Below, one piece after another: positions 20,882 through 26,650 of a stretch of DNA of 26,650 nucleotides. The DNA lies in the IMG/VR virus record IMGVR_UViG_3300043331_000501, positions 1 to 26,650 of that record; one strand, 5' to 3'. Below the pieces are notes generated by a model. It saw nothing but the letters and a program-made list of their open reading frames with translations, was not told the DNA's origin and did no database searches. Origin of the DNA: a virus. A program made the position numbers and the translations under genes. How positions within the stretch are numbered: the stretch's first letter is position 1; each line of letters starts with the position of its first letter.

Positions 20882-21676
20882 GTGGCGGTGATCCGCCTCC
20901 ATAACGAGACCTTTTTCTGCAACCGCCGCATGGACGGCGAGACAGTCGTAGTCACGATCGACGCGGGCGTGGGCGTCGTGGCCTGCCAGTTGCAGGAAGG
21001 AGCCACCGGAGCCTTCACGCTTCTCGCCCAGCAATACGGAGCGCAGGACGTGGTCAAGGGCGGCGTCGGCGTCCGTGACCTGACCATTCAGGGTTACGCG
21101 ATCGGCCACCCGGGCCCGAGCGCGGCGCATCAGGACGCCGTGCAGATCATGGGCGGGCGTGGCATCCACTTCGAGCACTTCCATGCGCTCCTCGGCGCGG
21201 GCGACGGTCGGCACTCGGCCTTCTTCGTCTCGACAGGCGTCGAGGCGCTCGACCCCTGTTTCGACGTGCTCCTCGAGGACGGCATCATCGCCGGCCCGAA
21301 CGCGCAGGGCTGCCACATCGCCGACGACAACGCCGCCTGCGGCGTCCGCCGCTCGATGATCTACTCGAAGCCTCCCGCGTTCGAGGGCAAGAACGACCCG
21401 GGCGTGATCAACGAGGGCAACGTCATCCGCACGACTCCGCTATCGAGCTCTGAGTGGGAAGGGGCGGTAGCTGCCGCCTATGCTGCTTATCCAGACCCCG
21501 GCGACGAGCCGCCCGGCCCGACGTGCGAGGACTTGCTGGCCGAGGCGCGTGCCGCGCTCGAGGACTGCCGCACGCTCCTCGCCGCCGAGACGGCCCGAGC
21601 CGACGACGCCACGCAAACGGCGCTCGGCTACGCGGCCAAGTTGACCTCAATTCGCGCCATCCTCGACGGGACGTAG
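20882..21676 (+). CDS. Beta-helix-like appendage protein
   Basis: A 264-residue protein starting at GTG just after the previous stop. Residues about 25-190 resemble a right-handed beta-helix of the pectate-lyase-like type ('GGVGVRDLTIQGYAIGHPG', 'AAHQDAVQIMGGRGIHFEHF', 'DVLLEDGIIAGPNAQGCHIA', 'PGVINEGNVI'). The His/Asp-rich 'AHQDAVQ' is a possible active or ligand site. Residues about 215-264 are helical, likely trimerising. Such folds in phages are commonly spikes or polysaccharide-binding or -cutting proteins. The location in the head region is unusual. Confidence 0.65.
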   Translation: MAVIRLHNETFFCNRRMDGETVVVTIDAGVGVVACQLQEGATGAFTLLAQQYGAQDVVKGGVGVRDLTIQGYAIGHPGPSAAHQDAVQIMGGRGIHFEHFHALLGAGDGRHSAFFVSTGVEALDPCFDVLLEDGIIAGPNAQGCHIADDNAACGVRRSMIYSKPPAFEGKNDPGVINEGNVIRTTPLSSSEWEGAVAAAYAAYPDPGDEPPGPTCEDLLAEARAALEDCRTLLAAETARADDATQTALGYAAKLTSIRAILDGT

Positions 21677-21688
21677 GAGGGGGGCGCC

Positions 21689-23863
21689 GTGGCTCTCGGC
21701 GTCAAGAAGGGAACCTTCACCTGGCCGACGAGCACGGGCACGTTCGACCTTGCCGGGACGCTCTCCTTCGTTCCCAAGGCCGTGCATCTGTGGACGACCG
21801 GCGGGCAGACCTCTGCGGGCGCGGTAACGAACCAGTCGACACGCTGGAGCCAGGGCTTCGGCACCTACCGAGGCGCCGCTGTTCAGCAGTGCTACACGTC
21901 CAACTGGGCGACTGACGGCAACACGTCGGCCATCTACGGCCAGGACACGGACGATAACGCGATTCTTACGCGCATGGCGTCGGACACGACGCGCGATGCT
22001 GTGATCACGCTGGACTCGATGGACTCGGACTCGGTGACGCTCAACTGCACCGATGCCTCTGCCTCTGCCGTGATCGTCCATTACCTCGTGCTCGGAGGCG
22101 ACGACATCTCAGACGCCGAGGCGCACTTCTACCGCTTCGGTACGAGTTCGCCGCAGGACGTGACGCTCGGCTCGGGATTTGGCAACCCCGGCGATAGCGG
22201 CGATCCATTCCTGTGGTTCTTCGCTCAGTCGGGCGTGACGGCCTCCGGGGGTGGCATCTCCGGCATCGACTGGAACAACGGCTTCGGCGTCACGCGCTCG
22301 GACAGCGAGCGGGCCTTCTGCCTCTTCGGCGGCGACGACGGCGGCGGCAACATGAACGTCGCCATTTGGGCCAAGGATCGCGCGCTCCTCGGCTTCACAT
22401 CGGCTGCGGGCACGGCCGATGCTGAAGGCGACCTCAACACGAGCGGCCACCCGACCGATGGCTACGAGCTCACGTGGCCCGACGTTCCCTCCTTGCAGCG
22501 AACCGTGTGCGCTCTCGCCATCCGTGGCACCTTCCAGGCGCAGATCGGCAGGCAGGCCACGAGGACGAGCACGGGCGACCAGGACATCGCGCAGTCCTTC
22601 TCGGAGGAACTTCGCGCCTGCATCTTCTTCGGCCACTCCGAGCCCGGCTCGACCTCGCCGATCACGAGCGGTACGAGCCTAGGAAACATCTTCGTCGGCG
22701 CCACCGACCTCACAACCGAGGGAAGTTCGGGCTTCGGAGATGACGACGGACTCGGCTTCAACAACTCGGCGCTGATCACCTCGACGACGCAGGCCGTTCA
22801 GTGTTACGGCCACACCGGGACGGAAAACAGCATCACGAATCTCTACTCCGCCGATGTGGCCGAAAACAGCACGAACGTCCGCCTCACGTACACGACGGCT
22901 AACGGCACGGCGCGGGAGTTCGCCTACTGCTTCTTGTACGACGCGTCGGCAGGCGGAACGACCTTTGATCAGGACGTGACCGCAAACGCAACGAGCACGG
23001 CGACCATTCAGAGGCAGGCGAACAAGCTCGTCACCGCTAACGCCTCGAGCACGGCCACGATTCAGCGCCTCGTCTCCAAGGCGCTCACGGCTACGTCGAC
23101 GACGACGGCCACTGTGCGCAAGCAGGTGAACAAGGCACTCACGGCGACGACCGTGACGACTACGGCCACGATCAACACCGTCAAGGTGAAGATCCAGGCG
23201 CTCACGGCCACGGTGACAAGCACGGCCACGATGCAGCGCCAGGTGTCGAAGCTCGTCAACGCCACGGTGACGACGCTCGCCACGGTTCGGAAGCAGATTT
23301 CAAAGGCGCTGACGGCGACGGCCTCGAGCACGGCCACCATCGCCACGATCAAGGTCAAGCTGCAAGCGCTGACGGCGACCGTGACGAGCTCGGCCACGAT
23401 CCAGCGACAGACGAACAAGCTCCTCAACGCGACGGCTACGACCCTCGCCACGATTCAGAAGCAGGTAGCCAAGAGGATCACGGCTACGGTGGCGACCACG
23501 GCCACGATCCAAGCCCTGCGCGTCTTCCTGCGTACGCTCACGGCTACTGTGACCACGACGGCCACCATTCGCCGCAGCGTCTCGTTCACGCTCTCGGCTG
23601 CCGTGACTACGACTGCGAGCGTGGCGAAGACGATCCCGAAAACACTCGTTGCTACGGCCACCTCGCTCGCCTCGATGATCGCTGACTGGATCCCTGCGAG
23701 CTTCGCTGCTTTGCCGCCCTTCCGCTCGACGCAGTTCGGAAGGCTGCGCACGCGGCATAGGGGAAGCGTTGCGGGATCGGAGCTCGGAAGCCTCGAGTCG
23801 GAGGAGGCGGGCACCATTACGACCGCGCAGACTGGCACACTAGGCGAGGACACCGATGGCTAG
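21689..23863 (+). CDS. Large fibre-like protein with Thr-rich 18-residue repeats
   Basis: A 724-residue protein with a ribosome site GTAGGAGGGG before its GTG start. Residues about 1-425 are a Gly/Ser/Asp-rich beta-type region ('AVHLWTTGGQTSAGAVTNQS', 'DPFLWFFAQSGVTASGGGIS', 'YELTWPDVPSLQRTVCALAI'), like the globular part of virion surface proteins. Residues 429-667 comprise 13 tandem units of about 18 residues ('ALTATVTSTATMQRQVSK' is one). The end is a short aromatic/basic and acidic tail. It is one of the largest proteins in the window and very Thr/Ser-rich. A capsid-attached or tail fibre is likely. The repeat DNA is also degenerate-repetitive. Confidence 0.75.
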   Translation: MALGVKKGTFTWPTSTGTFDLAGTLSFVPKAVHLWTTGGQTSAGAVTNQSTRWSQGFGTYRGAAVQQCYTSNWATDGNTSAIYGQDTDDNAILTRMASDTTRDAVITLDSMDSDSVTLNCTDASASAVIVHYLVLGGDDISDAEAHFYRFGTSSPQDVTLGSGFGNPGDSGDPFLWFFAQSGVTASGGGISGIDWNNGFGVTRSDSERAFCLFGGDDGGGNMNVAIWAKDRALLGFTSAAGTADAEGDLNTSGHPTDGYELTWPDVPSLQRTVCALAIRGTFQAQIGRQATRTSTGDQDIAQSFSEELRACIFFGHSEPGSTSPITSGTSLGNIFVGATDLTTEGSSGFGDDDGLGFNNSALITSTTQAVQCYGHTGTENSITNLYSADVAENSTNVRLTYTTANGTAREFAYCFLYDASAGGTTFDQDVTANATSTATIQRQANKLVTANASSTATIQRLVSKALTATSTTTATVRKQVNKALTATTVTTTATINTVKVKIQALTATVTSTATMQRQVSKLVNATVTTLATVRKQISKALTATASSTATIATIKVKLQALTATVTSSATIQRQTNKLLNATATTLATIQKQVAKRITATVATTATIQALRVFLRTLTATVTTTATIRRSVSFTLSAAVTTTASVAKTIPKTLVATATSLASMIADWIPASFAALPPFRSTQFGRLRTRHRGSVAGSELGSLESEEAGTITTAQTGTLGEDTDG
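22973..23689 (+). repeat. Thirteen-unit coding repeat (18-21 residues each)
   Basis: Within the protein at 21689-23863, residues 429-667 split into 13 units. The consensus is a hydrophobic residue, T-A-T, two or three Ser/Thr, A-T-hydrophobic, then a basic/polar segment ending in K. Twelve units have 18, 20 or 21 residues and the last has 16. The longer units are the fourth, seventh and tenth (starting at residues 483, 540 and 596), so units are grouped in threes with a super-period of 56-57 residues. Confidence 0.85.
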
Positions 23864-24773
23864 CAGCATCACCCGATACAAGGACAGGCGCCAGCCACCT
23901 CTCGAGGCGACTATCTCGACGGATGGGAGCGCAGATCCGCTGCCCGCCGGTGCGACAGTCAAGTTTCAGATGCGCGCCGTGGGCTCGACCGTGCTCAAGG
24001 TCGACGCCGCGGCCACGGTCGTCTCGGAGCCAAACAACCAGGTTTCCTACAGCTTTGCGGCCGCTGACGTGGACACTGCCGGCGACTTCCTGGGATGGTG
24101 GCGGGTCACGATTGCGGGCCAGGACGAGGACACGCCCGAGTTTCTCGTCCGCATCCTCGAGCACTCGGGCCAGACTCATACTTACCTCGAGGTGGAGCAA
24201 GCCAAGTCCACGCTTGAGCTCTCGGGAACGTCCCACTCCGACGCCGACCTCGAGGCCGCGCTCGTCGCCGCTTCCCGCGCCGTGGACGAGATCACCGGGA
24301 CGCGCTTCTTCACGACCACGGGCACGGAGATCCGCTACTACACGCCCGACAATCCGCGTCTCCTGCAGACGGACGACATCAACACCATCACGGAGCTCGC
24401 CACGGACGAAAGCGGCGGGACGGGCTTCTCCTCGGTGTGGACGGCGAATGACGAGTACGTCCTCGAGCCGCTGAACGCCTCGCTCGACGGGCGCCCCTGG
24501 AATCGCATCCGCGTCGCCGGCCGCAGCTTCCGCCTCTTCACGGAGTACCCGCGCTCGGTGCGCGTCACCGGCAAGTTCGGATGGACGGCCGCGCCCGACG
24601 GCGTGCAGATCGCCACCGGTATCATCGCCACGAAGATCATGCGCCGAGCTCGCGAGGCTCCCTTCGGTATCGTGACCGTGGGCCTCGACGGCAGCCCCGT
24701 GCGCATCGCCCGCTCTGACGGCCAGGTGATGGAGCTCCTGGCGCCCTACAACCGAGACGTTCCCTTTGCCTGA
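23856..24773 (+). CDS. Head-tail connector (gp6-like) with N-terminal BppU-like domain
   Basis: A 305-residue protein. The C-terminal part (from about 108) looks like a gp6-type head-tail connector: 'TYLEVEQAKSTLELSG', 'DADLEAALVAASRAVDEITG' (129-148), 'TRFFTTTGTEIRYYTPD', 'DGVQIATGIIATKIMRRARE'. The N-terminal ~105 residues ('ISTDGSADPLPAGATVKFQM', 'GDFLGWWRVTIAGQDEDTPE') resemble an Ig-like or BppU-N-type beta-sandwich seen in phage baseplate or fibre proteins. This fusion is unusual: the extra domain may sit at the neck or bind a fibre. The ATG overlaps the previous stop region. Confidence 0.72.
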   Translation: MASSITRYKDRRQPPLEATISTDGSADPLPAGATVKFQMRAVGSTVLKVDAAATVVSEPNNQVSYSFAAADVDTAGDFLGWWRVTIAGQDEDTPEFLVRILEHSGQTHTYLEVEQAKSTLELSGTSHSDADLEAALVAASRAVDEITGTRFFTTTGTEIRYYTPDNPRLLQTDDINTITELATDESGGTGFSSVWTANDEYVLEPLNASLDGRPWNRIRVAGRSFRLFTEYPRSVRVTGKFGWTAAPDGVQIATGIIATKIMRRAREAPFGIVTVGLDGSPVRIARSDGQVMELLAPYNRDVPFA

Positions 24774-25170
24774 CCTCGCCGACGTGCGCGAGGCGATCGC
24801 GGACTCGCTCGAGGCCGACGTGACCGGCTGGCAGGTGAGCCCGTATCAGCTCGCAGACCCAACGCCGCCGTCGCTCATGGTCATGCTCGGTCCTGTGGCC
24901 TACGATCAGTCCGGCGACGAGGAGGGCATCGACGAAGTGCTTACTGTGCGCGCCGTCGTCTCGCTTGCCGGAGGCGACATCGGCGCCCAGAAGAAGCTCG
25001 ACGAGCTAGCCGGAAACACGGTGATCAAGGATGCGATCGAAGCCACGAGCCTGCCTCTGGGCGTAGATGACATTTGGGTGAGCGAGCGCACCGGCATGGT
25101 GGAGTTCGTGACTGCAACGGCCGGCCCGTACATCGGCGCCGATTGGACTGTCAAACTGATCTGGTCATAG
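24766..25170 (+). CDS. Tail terminator / head-tail joining protein
   Basis: A 134-residue protein. Start TTG 24766 overlaps the preceding gene by eight bases; a TTG start is the only sensible upstream option. 'LADVREAIADSLEADVTGWQ' at the start and 'LTVRAVVSLAGGDIGAQKKL' followed by 'DWTVKLIWS' match the compact alpha/beta tail-terminator (gpU-like) class that closes the tail tube. A head-closure role is the alternative. Confidence 0.68.
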   Translation: MPDLADVREAIADSLEADVTGWQVSPYQLADPTPPSLMVMLGPVAYDQSGDEEGIDEVLTVRAVVSLAGGDIGAQKKLDELAGNTVIKDAIEATSLPLGVDDIWVSERTGMVEFVTATAGPYIGADWTVKLIWS

Positions 25171-25183
25171 AGAGGAGGAAAGA

Positions 25184-25609
25184 ATGCCCAAGCACGTACT
25201 GAGGAACCCGCTGGTGACCGTCAACGGCGTCGACCTGTCCAACCAGGCACGGGCCGTGACGATCACGACCAGTCGCCCGGAAGTGGAGGTGACGACGTTC
25301 GGAGACTCGTTCCAGAGCTTCGTTGGCGGCATCCCCGACGCCACGATCGAAGTCGAGTATCTGCAAAACTTCGACGCCGGCAAGGTGGACGCGACTCACT
25401 GGCCGCTCGTCAACTCGGACACGACGTTCGCCGTCACCGTCCGCGATGTCAACGCGGCAGGCTCGGCAACGAACCCGACGTTCTTCATGAACAACGCGCT
25501 CCTGCTCGGTGACTATCAGCCGATCCAGGGCGACGTGGGCTCGGCGCTGACGACGACCGTCACGTACCGAAACGCGGGCACGACCGGTGTCGTCAGGCAC
25601 ACGACCTGA
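25184..25609 (+). CDS. Major tail protein
   Basis: A 141-residue tail tube subunit with strong ribosome site AGAGAGGAGG. 'NPLVTVNGVDLSNQARAVTI', 'RPEVEVTTFGDSFQSFVGGI' and 'ATIEVEYLQNFDAGKVDATH' are typical of the small major tail proteins of siphoviruses, a single beta-sandwich that stacks in hexameric rings. It lies just upstream of the chaperone and tape measure genes, as expected. Confidence 0.85.
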   Translation: MPKHVLRNPLVTVNGVDLSNQARAVTITTSRPEVEVTTFGDSFQSFVGGIPDATIEVEYLQNFDAGKVDATHWPLVNSDTTFAVTVRDVNAAGSATNPTFFMNNALLLGDYQPIQGDVGSALTTTVTYRNAGTTGVVRHTT

Positions 25610-25980
25610 TGGCGGCCACGAAGGGCACGGTTCGCGTCACGGGCTACCGTGAGACGATGCGCGCCCTCAACGCGACCGAGAAGGCAACGGCGAAGACGAT
25701 GAAGGACGCGCAGCTGAAGGCGGCCGAGCCCGTGGCCGAGTCTGCGCGCCAGAAGGTGAGCGAGTTCCAGGGCGCGAGCGCCGGGACGATCGGCCCGCGG
25801 GTGACGACCACGGGCGCCTTCGTCACGCAGAAGGCGAAGAAGGTCACGGGCCAGCGTGGGGACTTCGGGGCGCTGCAGATGCGGACGGCGCTCATCCCTG
25901 CGCTCGAAGAACACGAGGACGACATAGCCGACGAGGTGGAGGATGCGTTCTTCATGCTCGCCCGCCGGCACGGCTTCTAA
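25609..25980 (+). CDS. HK97 gp10-like tail/neck component
   Basis: A 123-residue basic protein whose ATG shares a base with the previous TGA. 'GYRETMRALNATEKATAKTM', 'KAAEPVAESARQKVSEFQ' and 'ADEVEDAFFMLARR' resemble the HK97 gp10-like family of neck or tail-completion proteins. Its position after, rather than before, the major tail protein differs from the commonest order but occurs in some actinophages. Confidence 0.65.
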   Translation: MAATKGTVRVTGYRETMRALNATEKATAKTMKDAQLKAAEPVAESARQKVSEFQGASAGTIGPRVTTTGAFVTQKAKKVTGQRGDFGALQMRTALIPALEEHEDDIADEVEDAFFMLARRHGF

Positions 25981-25991
25981 GGGAGGACGAG

Positions 25992-26369
25992 ATGGCGAAG
26001 GCGAAGTTCGAAGGGAGATGGGTGGAACTCTGCGACGACTGGCGCGGGCGTGAGCAGGTCGAGGCCGAGAAAGCACTGGGTATCGACTTCATGGAAGGGA
26101 CGCGCTTCGAGCAGATGCTCACCATCCTCTACATGAGCGTCCGCCAGTCGGAGGAGAGCCTCGACCCCGACCGCCGCACTCCTACCTCGGTGCTTGCGGA
26201 CCAGGTGCTGAACGTGCGCTTCTCGGAGTTCGCGGAGATGGAGCCGGACGAGGAGGCGGACGCCTCGAGCCCCCCGGACGAAGGGGGCGTCTCCGCGGAG
26301 AGCCCCGCTACTTCGGAGCCCCAGACCCCGCCGACCGCTGGATCCCTGCGCTCGGTCGAGTCGGCATAA
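25992..26369 (+). CDS. Tail assembly chaperone, unshifted product (gpG-like)
   Basis: A 125-residue protein from an ATG with GGGAGGAC upstream. It lies between tail tube and tape measure genes, where chaperones that coat the tape measure are found. Residues about 1-85 are a helical acidic domain ('FEGRWVELCDDWRGREQVEA', 'MLTILYMSVRQSEESLD', 'ADQVLNVRFSEFAEMEPDEE'), then a disordered Pro/Ser/Glu tail. The Pro-Pro codons at residues 94-95 form a slippery site from which a second, longer product is made. It is normal for gpG to be the more abundant form. Confidence 0.82.
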   Translation: MAKAKFEGRWVELCDDWRGREQVEAEKALGIDFMEGTRFEQMLTILYMSVRQSEESLDPDRRTPTSVLADQVLNVRFSEFAEMEPDEEADASSPPDEGGVSAESPATSEPQTPPTAGSLRSVESA

Positions 26370-26449
26370 CGGTGGACATCGGCGCCCTGAAGATGAGCCA
26401 GCTGGACAGGGCGATGGACGAGTTGAGGAAGGCGCACGAGGTCGAATAG
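25992..26449 (+). CDS. Tail assembly chaperone, -1 frameshifted product (gpGT-like)
   Basis: Reading CCC CCG at 26271-26276, slipping back one base and continuing from 26276 gives a fusion of about 152 residues ending at the TAG 26447-26449. The added 57 residues contain a clearly protein-like segment 'RYFGAPDPADRWIPALGRVG' and 'LKMSQLDRAMDELRKAHEVE'. The extension has no good start codon and ribosome site of its own except a weak GTG at 26372. Its stop abuts the tape measure ATG. In known phages the T part recruits the tail tube protein. Confidence 0.7.
26270..26306 (+). promoter_or_regulatory. Programmed -1 ribosomal frameshift signal
   Basis: A slippery heptamer C CCC CCG (26270-26276, in the zero frame AGC CCC CCG) is followed by a seven-base spacer and a stem-loop. 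The stem pairs 26284-26288 with 26302-26306 and 26290-26293 with 26298-26301, nine GC-rich pairs with one bulged G (26289) and a CGCG loop. Slippery site, spacer and hairpin are the standard layout for -1 frameshifting in tail chaperone genes. Confidence 0.72.
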
Positions 26450-26650
26450 ATGGCCGGACGGAAGATCGAGGTCCAGCTCGTAGGCGACAGCCGCTCGCTC
26501 GAGCGCGCCTTTAAGAACTCCTCCGATGCCGGCGGCAAGTGGGGCAAGCGCCTCGGAGTGGCAGCGAAGACGGGCGGGCTCGCCGTCGTTGCCGGCGTAG
26601 GGCTAGCCGCCGTCGCGCTCAAGAAGTCCGTGGACGCAGCCAAGGAGGCC
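26450..26650 (+). CDS. Tape measure protein, N-terminal part (3' end outside window)
   Basis: The first 67 residues of a tape measure gene that runs off the window. The ATG directly follows the chaperone TAG. 'RKIEVQLVGDSRSLERAFKN' is the typical N-terminus, and 'GGLAVVAGVGLAAVALKKSV' a typical helical Gly/Ala continuation of siphovirus tape measures. It most likely connects, across missing sequence, with the C-terminal part at the start of the window. Confidence 0.88.
   Translation, partial: MAGRKIEVQLVGDSRSLERAFKNSSDAGGKWGKRLGVAAKTGGLAVVAGVGLAAVALKKSVDAAKEA

Noticed and set aside
23062-23853. Two hydrophobic minus-strand frames opposite the repeat region, looking like membrane proteins
   Set aside because: The Val/Ala-rich translation is the reverse reading of the Thr-rich repeat codons; periodicity explains it.
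1-26650. CRISPR array, insertion sequence, integrase or attachment site
   Set aside because: No spaced identical repeats, no transposase or integrase motifs, and no terminal inverted repeats were seen; the only tandem repeats are coding.

Overview
The window is the genome, or most of it, of a tailed double-stranded DNA phage with a long non-contractile tail (siphovirus, HK97-type head). GC content is high, roughly two-thirds, and every supportable gene is on the + strand. GTG starts are common, and most genes overlap the stop codon of the gene before them. The left edge falls inside the 3' part of a tape measure gene and the right edge inside the 5' part of one. This is what a circular or circularly permuted genome cut inside the tape measure gene would look like. 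The two edges do not join in frame (the end finishes on a codon boundary, while the start is read from base 3), so at least some tape measure sequence is missing. The host is probably a high-GC actinobacterium. The r1t-like holin, the style of the secreted transglycosylase and the short secreted RTX protein remind me of Thermoleophilia-type soil and freshwater actinobacteria, but that is an inference from memory.

Layout. 1-3217: tape measure end, a tail-hub-like protein carrying a LamG domain, and a small fibre-like tail protein. 3231-4642: lysis module (zinc amidase, membrane-anchored coiled-coil protein, r1t-like holin, two one-helix mini-proteins). 4644-9985: early/accessory operon behind a near-consensus sigma-70 promoter. 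It holds an XRE regulator, many tiny proteins (coiled coils, zinc knuckles, one-helix membrane peptides), three exported proteins (a Cys-containing one, a transglycosylase, an RTX-repeat protein), an Ea22-like protein, an HTH protein and a cytosine-C5 DNA methyltransferase. The operon ends at a hairpin near 10 kb. 10058-10837: three small unknown genes. 10838-11107: a non-coding stretch with direct and inverted repeats, the best place to look for cos or late control signals. 11108-13023: a small unknown gene, an HNH protein and the large terminase. 13020-16506: a sugar cassette (three glycosyltransferase-like enzymes, a nucleotide-sugar epimerase, a small zinc-ribbon protein) inserted between terminase and portal. 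16717-20067: portal, prohead protease, major capsid protein. 20124-23863: small proteins and three large surface or appendage proteins, including one with a 13-unit Thr-rich repeat. 23856-26650: head-tail connector, tail terminator-like protein, major tail protein, gp10-like protein, tail assembly chaperone with a programmed -1 frameshift, tape measure start.

How it works together. The structural genes run from terminase through the tape measure into lysis, as expected if a late transcript crosses the window join. The early operon has no recognisable polymerase, helicase, primase, integrase or recombinase, so replication must depend heavily on the host or on unrecognised small proteins. The most distinctive features are the glycan cassette inside the packaging/head module, the hierarchical Thr-rich repeat protein (a possible acceptor for those sugars), the exported proteins in the early operon, and a complete slippery site-spacer-stem-loop signal in the tail chaperone gene.
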